DNA from: Paracoccus hibiscisoli
GTDB taxonomy: Bacteria; Pseudomonadota; Alphaproteobacteria; Rhodobacterales; Rhodobacteraceae
NCBI RefSeq assembly: GCF_005048265.1
Contig: NZ_SUNH01000005.1
Coordinates: 1-64,000 of the forward strand
Direction: 5' to 3'
DNA length: 64,000 nt
In this document: positions 8,077 through 16,924 of the stretch, one piece after another
Layout of the letters: the number at the start of each line of letters is the position of its first letter
Position numbering within the stretch: the first letter of the stretch is position 1
Notes under the pieces: generated by a model
What the model was told of the DNA's origin: nothing
Database searches by the model: none
Seen by the model: only the letters and a program-made list of their open reading frames with translations
Made by a program: the position numbers and the translations under genes

Positions 8077-10524
8077 ATGACGGATGCCTTGCCCATCGAC
8101 GACGCCCTGCCCGCGCTGTGCGCGGCGATCCGCAGCCATGGCCGCGCGGTGCTGGTGGCCCCGCCGGGTGCGGGCAAGACGACGCGGGTGCCGCTGGCGC
8201 TGATGGATCAGATCGCGGGCCGCATCCTGATGCTGGAGCCGCGCCGCCTGGCCGCCCGCGCCGCCGCAGAACGGCTGGCGCAGTCCCTGGGCGAGGCCGT
8301 GGGCGGTCAGGTCGGATACCGGATGCGCGGAGAGTCGGTCCCGGGCCGTCGCATCGAGGTGGTGACCGAGGGCATCCTGACGCGGATGATCCAGACCGAC
8401 CCCGCGCTGGAAGGGATCGGCTGCGTGATCTTTGACGAGTTTCACGAACGCAGCCTGAATGCGGATCTGGGCCTGGCGCTGGTCTGGGAGGCGCGGGGCG
8501 CGCTGCGCGAGGATCTGGCGGTGCTGGTCATGTCGGCCACGCTGGATGCGGGGCCGGTGGCGGCGCTGCTGGACGCAGCACCCGTCGTGACGTCCGAGGG
8601 GCGCGCCTTTCCGGTCGAGACGCGCTGGCTGGACCGGCCCTTGCCTGCAGGCGGGCGGCTGGCGGATGATGCCGCGCGCCTGATCGCGCGGGCCGAGGCT
8701 GAGACGCGAGAGACGGGCGGGTCGATCCTGGCCTTTTTGCCCGGAGAGGGAGAGATCCGCCGCGTGATGGCGGCCCTGTCGGGCACGGGGTGCGATCTGG
8801 TGCCGCTGTATGGCGCGCTGCATGCGGCGGCGCAGCGGGCGGCGCTGGCGCCTGCGGGGGCGGTGCGGCGGATCGTGCTGGCGACGGCGATTGCCGAGAC
8901 CTCGCTGACCATCCCCGGCGTGCGGGTGGTGGTGGATGCGGGGCGCGCGCGGCGGGCGCGGTTCGATCCGGGCAGCGGCATGTCGCGGCTGGTGACCGAG
9001 CGTGTCAGCCGGGCCGAGGCCGAACAGCGGCGCGGCCGTGCGGGGCGCGTGGCGCCGGGCATCTGTTACCGCATGTGGGCGCGGGCCGAGGAGGGGGCGC
9101 TGCCCGCCTTTGCGCCGCCCGAGATCACCGTGGCCGACCTGACCGGCCTGGCGCTGGAACTGGCGGTCTGGGGGGCGGGGGCGGCCGATCTGGCGTTCCT
9201 GACACCGCCGCCTGACGCTGCGCTGGCCGAGGCGCGGGCGCTGCTGGGCGATCTGGGCGCGCTGGACGGGGACGGGCGGATCACGGCGCATGGGCGGGTG
9301 CTGGCGCGGCTGCCGCTGCATCCGCGTCTGGCGCATATGCTGGCGCTGGCCGGGCCTGCGGCCGCCGATCTGGCGGCGCTGTTGTCGGATCGCGATCCGT
9401 TGCGGGGCGCGGGCGCGGATCTGGAGCATCGGCTGCGGGCGATCCGCGATCCGGCTGCGCGGGCGGCGTTCGAAGTGAACCGGCAGGGCATCGAGAGGAT
9501 CAGGGCCGAGGCCAAGCGGCTGCGGCGGTTTGTTGCGTCCCGCGACGACGGGGGGGACGATGTCCCCCCCGCACCCCCCCTGGCGCCCCTGTCGGCGGGC
9601 GGCATGGCTTCGCTGGCCTATCCCGACCGGATCGGGCTGCGCCGCAAGGGCGTTGATGCGCGGTTCGTGCTGTCGGGCGGTAAGGGGGCGGTGCTGCCTG
9701 CCGATGACGGGCTGGCCGCGCAGAGGCTGGTCGTGGCGCTGGACCTGGACGGGGATCAGCGCGAAGCCCGCATCAGGCTGGCCGCGCGGCTGGACGAGGG
9801 CGATCTGCGCGCGCTGCATGGCGACCGGATCGGCCAGCAGGCGGTCTGCGCATGGTCGCGCCGCGAGGGCCGGATCGTGGCGCGCCTGCAGGAGCGGCTT
9901 GGCGCGCTGGTGCTGTCGGAACGGCCCTGGCCCGACGCGCCGCCCGAGGCAATGGCCGCCGCGGCACTGGAGGGGTTGCGCCTGGACGGGCTGTCCTGGA
10001 CCCCCGCTGCGGCGCGCCTTCGGGCGCGGATCGCGCTGGTGCCAGGGCTGGGGCCTGTCTCGGATGCGGATCTGCTGGCGGACGGGGCTTGGCTGTTGCC
10101 CTGGCTGGGCCGGGTGCGCAGCCTGTCCGACCTGCGCGGGCTGGATCTGGTCGAGCCGTTGAAGGCGCGCATCGGGTGGGAGGGCCAGCAGCGTCTGGAC
10201 CGCGAGGCGCCGGGGCAGTTCACGACGCCCCTGGGACGCCGGGTGCCGATCGATTACAGCGGCGAGGACCCCTCGATCGAGCTGCGCCTGCAGGAGCTGT
10301 TCGGCGTCACCCGCCACCCCGTCGTGGGCGGGCGGCCGCTGCGCATCACGCTGTTGTCGCCGGGGGGCAAGCCGGTGCAGGTGACGATGGACCTGCCGGG
10401 GTTCTGGGCCAGCTCTTATGCCGATGTCAGAAAGGACATGCGCGGCCGCTATCCGCGCCATCCCTGGCCGGAGGACCCGACCGCCGCCGATCCGACCGTG
10501 CGGGCCAAGCCGCGCGGGACCTAG
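8077..10524 (+). CDS. hrpB: ATP-dependent helicase HrpB
   Basis: A DEAH-box RNA helicase of 815 residues, the usual HrpB length. Motifs: Walker A APPGAGKT (28-35), Walker B DEFH (120-123), SAT in VLVMSATLD (about 152), EQRRGRAGR motif VI (about 310-318), followed by the HA2/winged region and the HrpB-specific C-terminal domain (DYSGEDPSIELRLQELFG, HPVVGGRPL, SSYADVRKDMRGRYPRHPWPEDP). A short Gly/Asp then Pro-rich linker at residues about 489-505 is encoded by a G-tract/C-tract inverted repeat. Cellular role in alphaproteobacteria is not well defined. It stands alone, 10 nt from a convergent DUF2794 gene. Confidence 0.95.
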   Translation: MTDALPIDDALPALCAAIRSHGRAVLVAPPGAGKTTRVPLALMDQIAGRILMLEPRRLAARAAAERLAQSLGEAVGGQVGYRMRGESVPGRRIEVVTEGILTRMIQTDPALEGIGCVIFDEFHERSLNADLGLALVWEARGALREDLAVLVMSATLDAGPVAALLDAAPVVTSEGRAFPVETRWLDRPLPAGGRLADDAARLIARAEAETRETGGSILAFLPGEGEIRRVMAALSGTGCDLVPLYGALHAAAQRAALAPAGAVRRIVLATAIAETSLTIPGVRVVVDAGRARRARFDPGSGMSRLVTERVSRAEAEQRRGRAGRVAPGICYRMWARAEEGALPAFAPPEITVADLTGLALELAVWGAGAADLAFLTPPPDAALAEARALLGDLGALDGDGRITAHGRVLARLPLHPRLAHMLALAGPAAADLAALLSDRDPLRGAGADLEHRLRAIRDPAARAAFEVNRQGIERIRAEAKRLRRFVASRDDGGDDVPPAPPLAPLSAGGMASLAYPDRIGLRRKGVDARFVLSGGKGAVLPADDGLAAQRLVVALDLDGDQREARIRLAARLDEGDLRALHGDRIGQQAVCAWSRREGRIVARLQERLGALVLSERPWPDAPPEAMAAAALEGLRLDGLSWTPAAARLRARIALVPGLGPVSDADLLADGAWLLPWLGRVRSLSDLRGLDLVEPLKARIGWEGQQRLDREAPGQFTTPLGRRVPIDYSGEDPSIELRLQELFGVTRHPVVGGRPLRITLLSPGGKPVQVTMDLPGFWASSYADVRKDMRGRYPRHPWPEDPTAADPTVRAKPRGT

Positions 10525-10534
10525 GCGACGGGAC

Positions 10535-10861
10535 CTAGTCCACCGGGCGGATCAGCTTCGCGTCCAGCACGCGCAGCACCTGCGCCAGGTCATGGCCGCG
10601 TTTCAGGATGCGCCCGTCCATGGCGATCACCGCATAGGCGCCTTGGGCCGCGCGCAGCCGGGGGCGTTTCTCGATCCGGTAGAGGGGGTTTTCGGCGGCG
10701 CGGCGGAAGACGCTGAACACCGCCGCGTCGCGCAGGAAGGACATTCCGTAATCGCGCCATTCGCCCGCGGCCACGAAGCGGCCATAGGTCGACAGGATCA
10801 GGTTCAGTTCCTTGCGGTCGAACACCACGCGGTCGGCATCGGGCGGAGGGGCGTGCATCAT
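10535..10861 (-). CDS. DUF2794 domain-containing protein
   Basis: A 108-residue soluble protein. The sequence FDRKELNLILSTYGRFVAAG, WRDYGMSFLRDAAVFSVFRRA and LYRIEKRP is the conserved core of DUF2794, a family found throughout alphaproteobacteria. No catalytic motif, signal peptide or membrane segment is visible. Two adjacent ATG codons (10861, 10858) could start it. Stop lies 10 nt from the hrpB stop, on the opposite strand. Function unknown. Confidence 0.85.
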   Translation of the reverse strand: MMHAPPPDADRVVFDRKELNLILSTYGRFVAAGEWRDYGMSFLRDAAVFSVFRRAAENPLYRIEKRPRLRAAQGAYAVIAMDGRILKRGHDLAQVLRVLDAKLIRPVD

Positions 10862-10907
10862 GTCGGAATGGTGACACCCCGCCGCGGCCTGCGCAACGCG
10901 AAACGGA

Positions 10908-11201
10908 TCAGAAGCAGCTGACCTTGGTGATGCGGCCGTTGGGGCCGTATTCGATGTTCAGCCGGTCGGGGCGGAAATCGGCGGTGACCATGTCCTCGGG
11001 GCCGATGACGCGGGTGCCCAGGGGAAAGTTCATCGCCGACAGCGCGGTGCGCGGCTGGCCGATCAGGCCCTGGTACCCGGCGGCGCCGCATTCGTCGGCA
11101 GCCGCGGGCGGGGTCACGGGCTGGACCGCGACGGGCTCGCAGGCGGCCAGGGCGGTGACGGCAAGGATCAGGGCAAGCGTGGTCTTGTGCATCGGGGTCA
11201 T
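10908..11201 (-). CDS. I78-family peptidase-inhibitor-like lipoprotein (copy 1)
   Basis: A small lipoprotein of up to 97 residues. The signal peptide ends in a lipobox (LAAC) and the mature domain has CGAAGYQGLIGQPRTAL, then TRVIGPEDMVTADFRPDRLN and a terminal NGRITKVSCF; the paired Cys and the LIGQ segment are the I78 inhibitor signature. ATG 11201 is chosen because it overlaps the stop of the upstream paralogue (ATGA); ATG 11192 is the alternative. I78 proteins are small periplasmic serine-protease inhibitor folds. It and the preceding gene look like a tandem duplication. Confidence 0.75.
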   Translation of the reverse strand: MTPMHKTTLALILAVTALAACEPVAVQPVTPPAAADECGAAGYQGLIGQPRTALSAMNFPLGTRVIGPEDMVTADFRPDRLNIEYGPNGRITKVSCF

Positions 11202-11680
11202 CCGCAATCGATCTTGGTGATGGTGCCTGCCGCATCCAGGCGGAAGACGATCCGGTTGGGGTCATAGTCCTGGGGTTCGATCCCGCGATACTCGACCACG
11301 CGATAGGTCCGGCTGAGGCCGAGCGTCGGGATGCTGCTGCCCGGCTGTCCCACGCTGGAGGCATAGGTGCTGGCCTTGCACAGGTCGGGCTGGCGTTCGG
11401 TCAGCCCGCTGATGCCGGTGGCGGGGGCGGGCATGTCCATGCCCACGGGCATGGCCGCCGGAACGGGCACGGGGGAGGGATAGGCCATCGGCGCGGCTGC
11501 GGGATAGGCGACGGGCGCCATCTGGGGCGCGGGTGCGACCTGTGGTACGGGGGCATAGGCCGGGGCCGCGTAATATCCGCCGCCCGGCGGCATCCGGCTG
11601 GCCGATGAGGCGCATCCCTGCGCCAGCATCACCAGTCCTGCGGCCGTCGCGGCCCGAAACATCCATCCCGTGCGGATCAT
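11198..11680 (-). CDS. I78-like lipoprotein with Pro/Ala-rich linker (copy 2)
   Basis: A 160-residue predicted lipoprotein: signal peptide MIRTGWMFRAATAAGLVMLA with lipobox LAQGC, then a low-complexity Tyr/Pro/Ala/Met linker (about residues 30-85), and a C-terminal domain DLCKASTYASSVGQPGSSIP..YRVVEYRG..RIVFRLDAAGTITKIDCG. The C...GQPG....R..DPNRI.F..D..G.I....C layout parallels the I78-like downstream neighbour. The linker suggests the domain is held away from the membrane. Overlap ATGA with the next gene indicates one operon. Confidence 0.7.
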   Translation of the reverse strand: MIRTGWMFRAATAAGLVMLAQGCASSASRMPPGGGYYAAPAYAPVPQVAPAPQMAPVAYPAAAPMAYPSPVPVPAAMPVGMDMPAPATGISGLTERQPDLCKASTYASSVGQPGSSIPTLGLSRTYRVVEYRGIEPQDYDPNRIVFRLDAAGTITKIDCG

Positions 11681-11818
11681 CGCCTGTTACCCCTGCCGGT
11701 CCTGTCCCGGACCTTGTCGCAGTCACCATAGGCCCGCGCTGGGCCCTTGAGAACCCGGCATTTCAATCACGTTTCGATCATCGCAGGAATGCCACAGCGA
11801 CCCCCGCCAGCGGGCCGA

Positions 11819-12445
11819 TCAGCGGCGGCCTGCGGCATGGGCTGACAGGAACAGCTGGGCCGCTTCGGCGGCGATGCGGTCGGCCGGTGGCGCCTTGCCG
11901 GTCAGCAGGGCGGGCTGCTGGACCTGGGTCGTGACCAGGGTCACCAGCTGGCGTGCCGATTGCCCATGGTCATGGGCGGCGAGCTGGCCGGTCTCGATCC
12001 AGCCGGCGATCATGCGGGCCAGGGGGGCGACCACGCGGTCGGTCATCATCGCCTCAAAGCTGGCGGCCTCTTGCGGAAAGCGCGTGGCCTCGGCGGTGAC
12101 GCTGCGCAGCAGCTCCAGCCGGGGCGCGGAGAGCGCCCATTGCGCCAGCTGGGTCAGGATCGCGGGCAGGGCATCGGCCACGGGGCCGGTGCGGTCCGTG
12201 TCGAAGGGCGCCTGACGGAACGCGCTGTCCGACGTGGCCCGCAGCACCTCGCGGAACATCAGCGACTTTTCGGGAAAATAGCTGTAAAGGGTCGCCTTGG
12301 AGACGCGCGCGGCCCGGGCGATGTCATCCACGCTGGCCCCCGCATAGCCATCGCGCAGAAAGATCGCAGCCGCGCCGTCACGCACCTGGTCAAACTTGCG
12401 TCCCCGCGTGATCACGGCGGGGTTTGGGTGCATTGACATGTTCAT
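11819..12445 (-). CDS. TetR/AcrR family transcriptional regulator
   Basis: A 208-residue repressor. The N-terminal helix-turn-helix is unmistakable: FLRDGYAGASVDDIARAARV followed by SKATLYSYFPEKSLMF (about residues 32-67). The C-terminal ligand/dimer domain (about 80-205) resembles the TetR_C-type of efflux or fatty-acid regulators but gives no ligand clue. ATG 12445 is preferred with GAGGA about 9 nt upstream; ATGs at 12439 and 12433 are possible. It is divergent from glutamate dehydrogenase, so it may act on the shared intergenic region as well as on itself; that is inference. Confidence 0.9.
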   Translation of the reverse strand: MNMSMHPNPAVITRGRKFDQVRDGAAAIFLRDGYAGASVDDIARAARVSKATLYSYFPEKSLMFREVLRATSDSAFRQAPFDTDRTGPVADALPAILTQLAQWALSAPRLELLRSVTAEATRFPQEAASFEAMMTDRVVAPLARMIAGWIETGQLAAHDHGQSARQLVTLVTTQVQQPALLTGKAPPADRIAAEAAQLFLSAHAAGRR

Positions 12446-12674
12446 CGTTACTATCCTCGTTTCCGTCCGAACCCGCGCGCTGTCCGAACGGTTCAATCGT
12501 AGCGTAATTAATCGTGTGTAAGGTAGGCGACAGTATGAGGCAGAGGCAAGCAATCGCTCAGCCCGACCATCGTATCTCGGTCACTTTTCCGTCCGATCGC
12601 CTGTGGCGGGGCGTCGCGGATTGGCCTAGCGTGCGGTCAATCGACCTTGCGCCGTGATCAGGAGGAAGCAGCCA
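12446..12674. promoter_or_regulatory. Divergent tetR / glutamate dehydrogenase promoter region
   Basis: 229 nt without a gene. An AT-rich patch around 12499-12525 (containing TAATTAAT) stands out in otherwise GC-rich DNA and is the best place for the promoters. A short dyad GAAC-G-GTTC lies at 12486-12494. GGAGG for the dehydrogenase is at 12661-12665. I could not assign confident -35/-10 boxes or a TetR operator. Confidence 0.4.
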
Positions 12675-14102
12675 ATGTCCGTCAATACGACCTCGTTCCG
12701 GGATTCGGTGGATCGCATGTTCACCCATGCCGCGGGCCTGATGAGCCTTGCGCCCGGGCTGGAGGAGAAGATCCGCGTCTGCAACTCGACCTATACGGTG
12801 CGCTTCGGGGTGCGGCTGCGCGGGTCGATCCACACGTTCACCGGATACCGGTCCGTCCATTCCGAACATATGGAGCCGGTCAAGGGCGGCATCCGCTATT
12901 CGCTGGACGTGAACCAGGACGAGGTCGAGGCGCTGGCCGCCCTGATGACCTACAAATGCGCGCTGGTCGAGGTGCCGTTCGGCGGATCGAAGGGGGGCCT
13001 GTGCATCGACCCCCGCGCCTGGAACGAGGATGAGCTGGAGCGGATCACCCGCCGTTTCACCTATGAGCTGTCGCGCAGGAACCTGATCTCTCCGTCGCAG
13101 AACGTGCCCGCGCCCGACATGGGCACCGGAGAGCGCGAGATGGCCTGGATGGCCGACGCCTACAAGCGGCTGCATCCCGATGACATCAACGCCAAGGCTT
13201 GCGTCACCGGCAAGCCGCGCACTGCGGGCGGCATCGACGGGCGGGTCGAGGCCACGGGGCGCGGCGTGCAATATGCGCTGCGCGAATTCTTTCGCCATGA
13301 CGACGTGATGACCAAGGCGGGGCTGACCGGCACGCTCGCGGGCAAGCGGGTCGTGGTGCAGGGTCTGGGCAACGTGGGCTATCACGCGGCGCAGTTCCTG
13401 TCGGCCGAGGATCAGTGCCTGGTCACCTGCGTGATCGAGCGCGACGGGGTGATCCGCAATCCGCAGGGCATCAACATCGACGCGCTGCGCGGCCACATCC
13501 GCGCGACCGGCGGCGTCAAGGGCTTCATCGGCGGCGATTTCACCGAGGACGGCCTGCGCGCGCTGGAGGATGAATGCGACATCCTGATCCCGGCGGCGGT
13601 CGAGAGCGTGATCGACGCCGAGAATGCCGGCCGCATCCGCTGCAAGCTGATCATCGAGGCGGCGAACGGTCCCGTGACCGCCGACGGCGACGAGATCCTG
13701 CGCGAGAAGGGCATTGTCGTCATTCCCGACATGTATGCCAACGCGGGTGGCGTGACGGTGTCCTATTTCGAATGGGTCAAGAACCTGTCCCAGATCAGCC
13801 TGGGCCGGCTGGAGCGCCGCCACGAGGAGGCCCGCGCGCGCATGATCGTCGAGGAGCTGGAGCGGCTGTCGGCCGATACCGGGCTGAACTGGACGCTGTC
13901 CAAGGGCTTCAAGGAGAGCTTTCTGACCGGCGCGGACGAGCTGGAGCTGGTGCGGTCGGGTCTGGACGACACGATGCGGACCTCGTTCCAGAAGATGAAG
14001 GAGGTCTGGACCGCCAATCCCAAGGTGCGCGACATGCGCACGGCGGCCTATGTCGTGGCGATCCGGCGGATTTCCAACGTCTATAATTCGTTGGGGCTGT
14101 AG
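12675..14102 (+). CDS. gdhA: Glu/Leu/Phe/Val dehydrogenase (glutamate dehydrogenase)
   Basis: A 475-residue amino-acid dehydrogenase, most likely glutamate dehydrogenase interconverting glutamate and 2-oxoglutarate plus ammonium. The substrate domain carries PVKGGIRYSLDV and the catalytic-Lys motif VEVPFGGSKGG (about residues 96-108), followed by PAPDMGTGEREMAWM. The Rossmann domain shows VVVQGLGNVGYHAA (about 230-243). Start ATG 12675 has GGAGG 9 nt upstream. Coenzyme preference is not settled by eye. It is followed by a GC-hairpin element at 14105-14165. Confidence 0.93.
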   Translation: MSVNTTSFRDSVDRMFTHAAGLMSLAPGLEEKIRVCNSTYTVRFGVRLRGSIHTFTGYRSVHSEHMEPVKGGIRYSLDVNQDEVEALAALMTYKCALVEVPFGGSKGGLCIDPRAWNEDELERITRRFTYELSRRNLISPSQNVPAPDMGTGEREMAWMADAYKRLHPDDINAKACVTGKPRTAGGIDGRVEATGRGVQYALREFFRHDDVMTKAGLTGTLAGKRVVVQGLGNVGYHAAQFLSAEDQCLVTCVIERDGVIRNPQGINIDALRGHIRATGGVKGFIGGDFTEDGLRALEDECDILIPAAVESVIDAENAGRIRCKLIIEAANGPVTADGDEILREKGIVVIPDMYANAGGVTVSYFEWVKNLSQISLGRLERRHEEARARMIVEELERLSADTGLNWTLSKGFKESFLTGADELELVRSGLDDTMRTSFQKMKEVWTANPKVRDMRTAAYVVAIRRISNVYNSLGL

Positions 14103-14104
14103 AA

Positions 14105-14165
14105 AGGGGGGCGCTGCCCCCCGTCCTGCGGACCCCCCCCGGGATATTTTTCTGAAGAAGAAGAG
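14105..14165 (+). terminator. GC-hairpin terminator-like repeat element (copy 1)
   Basis: Between the convergent gdhA and tsaC stops: stem GGGGGGC (14106-14112)/GCCCCCC (14116-14122), a small GTCC/GGAC hairpin (14123-14133), then a C-run and CCCGGGATATTTTTCTGAAG followed by further AAG triplets. The same hairpin plus CCCGGGATATTT and CTGAAGAAGAA tail recurs inverted at 39058-39109. A rho-independent-like terminator role is likely given its two 3'-end positions. Confidence 0.65.
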
Positions 14166-14166
14166 T

Positions 14167-15114
14167 TCAGGGGCGGGGGGCGGCGGCGCGGCGCAGGCGG
14201 TCGTTGATCGCCTGGCCCAGGCCGTGATCGGGGATCGGCGCGACCGAGATCGGGCGGCCCAGGGCATCGGCGCGTCTGAGCAGATCGAAGAGACGGGCGG
14301 CGGCTTGGGTCAGGTCGCCGGTGTCGGACAGGCTGAACGGGCCGGGGCTGCCGAAGGACAGGTGCGTTTCGCCGGGTTCCGGGGTTGCGTTCAGGCGCAG
14401 CGTGGCGCGGGGGGCGTAGTGGCTGGAGAGCTGTCCGGGCGCGTTCGGGGCGGCAGGGTCGGCCTGATGGGTGGCCAGGGGTTCGCCCAGGGCGGCGGCG
14501 ATCGCCTCGGCCGGGATGCCGCCGGGGCGCAGCAGGGTGGCGCGGCCCTCGGGCCAGCCGATGATCGTCGATTCGACTCCGACCGGGCAGGGGCCGCCGT
14601 CCAGCACCGCGGCGATGCGTCCGTCGAGCCCTCCATCGGGGTCCAGCACGTGATCGGCCGTGGTCGGGCTGATCCGCCCCGAGGTATTGGCCGAGGGTGC
14701 CGCCAGGGGCAGCCCTGACAGGCGCAGCAGCGATTGCGCCACAGGATGGGCAGGGACGCGGATGCCGATCGTGTCCAGCCCCGCCGTCACCAGCCCCGCG
14801 ATGCCCGCATCGGCGCGCAAGGGCACGACCAGCGTCAGCGCGCCCGGCCAGAAGGCGCGCGCCAGCGCCAGCGCCTGTGGCGGCAGATGCGCCAGCCGTT
14901 GGGCCGCCGCCAGGTCCGCGACATGCACGATCAGCGGGTTGAAGCTGGGCCGGCCCTTGGCCTGATAGATGCGCGCCACCGCCGCCCCGTTGCGGGCATC
15001 GGCGGCCAGGCCATAGACCGTTTCGGTGGGAATGGCGACGCTGGCGCCCTGCGCCAGCAGTGCGGCGGCGCGGGCCAGTCCGGCGGCATCGGGGGACAGT
15101 CGCAGGGTCTGCAT
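14167..15114 (-). CDS. tsaC: L-threonylcarbamoyladenylate synthase (Sua5 type)
   Basis: Makes threonylcarbamoyl-AMP from threonine, bicarbonate and ATP for t6A37 modification of ANN-decoding tRNAs. The 315 residues comprise the YrdC domain (about 10-200: PTETVYGLAADA, KGRPSFNPLIVHV, GIRVPAHP, PLAAPSANTSGRISPT) and the C-terminal Sua5 domain reached through GQLSSHYAPRA. ATG 15114 (MQTLRLSPDAAG) is chosen because it begins the fold; a longer in-frame extension to 15228 is unlikely. It is divergent from the acyl-CoA dehydrogenase. Confidence 0.93.
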   Translation of the reverse strand: MQTLRLSPDAAGLARAAALLAQGASVAIPTETVYGLAADARNGAAVARIYQAKGRPSFNPLIVHVADLAAAQRLAHLPPQALALARAFWPGALTLVVPLRADAGIAGLVTAGLDTIGIRVPAHPVAQSLLRLSGLPLAAPSANTSGRISPTTADHVLDPDGGLDGRIAAVLDGGPCPVGVESTIIGWPEGRATLLRPGGIPAEAIAAALGEPLATHQADPAAPNAPGQLSSHYAPRATLRLNATPEPGETHLSFGSPGPFSLSDTGDLTQAAARLFDLLRRADALGRPISVAPIPDHGLGQAINDRLRRAAAPRP

Positions 15115-15226
15115 TCGTGACGCGGGGTTTCTGTTGAGCCTGAGGGGATCGCGGCCCAAGATGCCGCCTGACGCCCGTAGATAGACGCGCCCGGCCCCGA
15201 TGCCAAGGCGCGAGGAGGAGACGCCC

Positions 15227-16924
15227 ATGAGCTACAAGGCCCCCACAGCCCAGATCGACTTCATCCTGTCCCATGTCGTGCCCTTTGGTGAACTGGCCCG
15301 CACCGACCGCTTTGCCGAGGCCACGCCCGAGACCGCGACCGCCATCCTGTCCGAGGCCGGCAAGCTGGCCCAGAACGTGATGGCGCCGCTGAATTGGGGG
15401 GGCGACCAGACGCCCGCGCGGCTCGAGAACGGGGTGGTGCGGTCGTCGCCCGGGTTTGCCGAGGCGTTCCGGGCCATCGCGGAGGGGGGCTGGGTCGGGG
15501 TGTCGGCCGATCCGGAATACGGCGGCATGGGCTTGCCGCAGGCGTTGAACATGGCCGTGGCCGAGATGATGTCGGGCGCGAACCTGGCGCTGCAGCTGAA
15601 CCCGATGCTGACCCAGGGCCAGATCGAGGCGCTGGAGCATCACGCCAGCGACGACCTGAAGGCGCGCTATCTGCCCAAGCTGATCAGCGGCGAATGGTCG
15701 GGCACGATGAACCTGACGGAGCCCGGCGCGGGCAGCGACGTGGGGGCGCTGACCACCCGGGCCGAGGATGCGGGCGACGGCACCTATCGCGTGTCGGGCC
15801 AGAAGATCTACATCACCTGGGGCGACAGCGACGTGACCGCGAACGTGTGCCATCTGGTGCTGGCGCGTCTGCCCGGTGCGCCCAAGGGCACGCGCGGCAT
15901 CAGCCTGTTCATGGTGCCCAAGTTCATCCCCGACGATGCCGGCGAACCGGGCATCGCCAACAGCCTCAAGGTGGTCAGCCTGGAGCACAAGCTGGGCATC
16001 CACGGCAGCCCGACCTGCGTGATGTCCTATGAGGGTGCCACCGGCTGGCTGGTCGGCGAGGAGAACAAGGGCATGGCCGCCATGTTCACCATGATGAACT
16101 GCGCCCGCCTTGGCGTCGGCATGCAGGGCGTCGGCGTGGCCGAGGCGGCGCTGCAGAAGGCCGTGGCCTATGCGGTGGACCGTAACCAGATGGGCCCGAT
16201 CATCCAGCACCCCGATGTGCGCCGCATGCTGGCCACCGCGCGGGCCGAGGTCTTTGCCGCCCGCGCCATCGGCCTGGCCTGCGCCACCGCCATCGACATG
16301 GATCGCGCCACCGGCGACGCCGATCAGGCCGCCCGCGCGGCGTTCCTGACGCCCATCGCCAAGGCGTACGGCACCGATGTCGGCATCCGCGTGGCCGATA
16401 TGGGCGTGCAGGTGCATGGCGGCATGGGCTATGTCGAGGAGACGGGCGCCGCGCAATATCTGCGCGACGTGCGCATCACCTCGATCTATGAGGGCACGAA
16501 CGGCATCCAGGCGATGGACCTGGTCGGCCGCAAGCTGTCCGATGGCGGCGAGGCCGCGATGCGCCTGCTGGATGAGGTGCTGGACGGCGCCAAGGCCGCG
16601 CAGGGCGCCCATCCGGCGCTGGCCCATCAGCTGTGGCAGGCGGCCGAGACGCTGCGCGAGGCGACGCAAGCCCTGCTGGACCGCGCCATGCCGGAACGGT
16701 TCGCGGGGGCGGTGCCCTATCTGACGGCCTTCGCGCGGGTGCTGGGCGGGCATTACCACCTGCGCGCGGCGATGGCCGGGGGCGATGGCCACCGGGCGCT
16801 GGCGGCGGTGTTCATGGCGCGCGTCCTGCCCCATCATGCGGGCGATCTGGCCGAGGCGCTGGCCGGGCTGGACGATCTGACCGGCATCAGCGATGCGGCG
16901 CTGGCGGGCGACTTCGCGGCGTGA
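15227..16924 (+). CDS. Acyl-CoA dehydrogenase (DmdC-like, with C-terminal extension)
   Basis: A 565-residue FAD acyl-CoA dehydrogenase longer than the 380-residue standard form, with N-terminal, middle (MNLTEPGAGSDVGALTT, KIYITWGDSD) and C-terminal (VQVHGGMGYVEETGAAQYLR, Glu in SIYEGTNGIQAMDL) domains plus an extra C-terminal region. This is the architecture of 3-methylmercaptopropionyl-CoA dehydrogenase DmdC and related medium/long-chain enzymes; substrate cannot be fixed from sequence. GAGGAG precedes ATG 15227. It is coupled to the downstream MBL hydrolase by a GTGA overlap, and electrons would flow through ETF to ETF-QO, encoded at 22102. Confidence 0.9.
   Translation: MSYKAPTAQIDFILSHVVPFGELARTDRFAEATPETATAILSEAGKLAQNVMAPLNWGGDQTPARLENGVVRSSPGFAEAFRAIAEGGWVGVSADPEYGGMGLPQALNMAVAEMMSGANLALQLNPMLTQGQIEALEHHASDDLKARYLPKLISGEWSGTMNLTEPGAGSDVGALTTRAEDAGDGTYRVSGQKIYITWGDSDVTANVCHLVLARLPGAPKGTRGISLFMVPKFIPDDAGEPGIANSLKVVSLEHKLGIHGSPTCVMSYEGATGWLVGEENKGMAAMFTMMNCARLGVGMQGVGVAEAALQKAVAYAVDRNQMGPIIQHPDVRRMLATARAEVFAARAIGLACATAIDMDRATGDADQAARAAFLTPIAKAYGTDVGIRVADMGVQVHGGMGYVEETGAAQYLRDVRITSIYEGTNGIQAMDLVGRKLSDGGEAAMRLLDEVLDGAKAAQGAHPALAHQLWQAAETLREATQALLDRAMPERFAGAVPYLTAFARVLGGHYHLRAAMAGGDGHRALAAVFMARVLPHHAGDLAEALAGLDDLTGISDAALAGDFAA

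Noticed and set aside
7987..10461. An 824-codon minus-strand frame opposite hrpB
   Set aside because: It is a shadow of the helicase gene: Arg/Gln/Pro-rich, no domains, no ribosome site; high GC bias makes such open antisense frames common.
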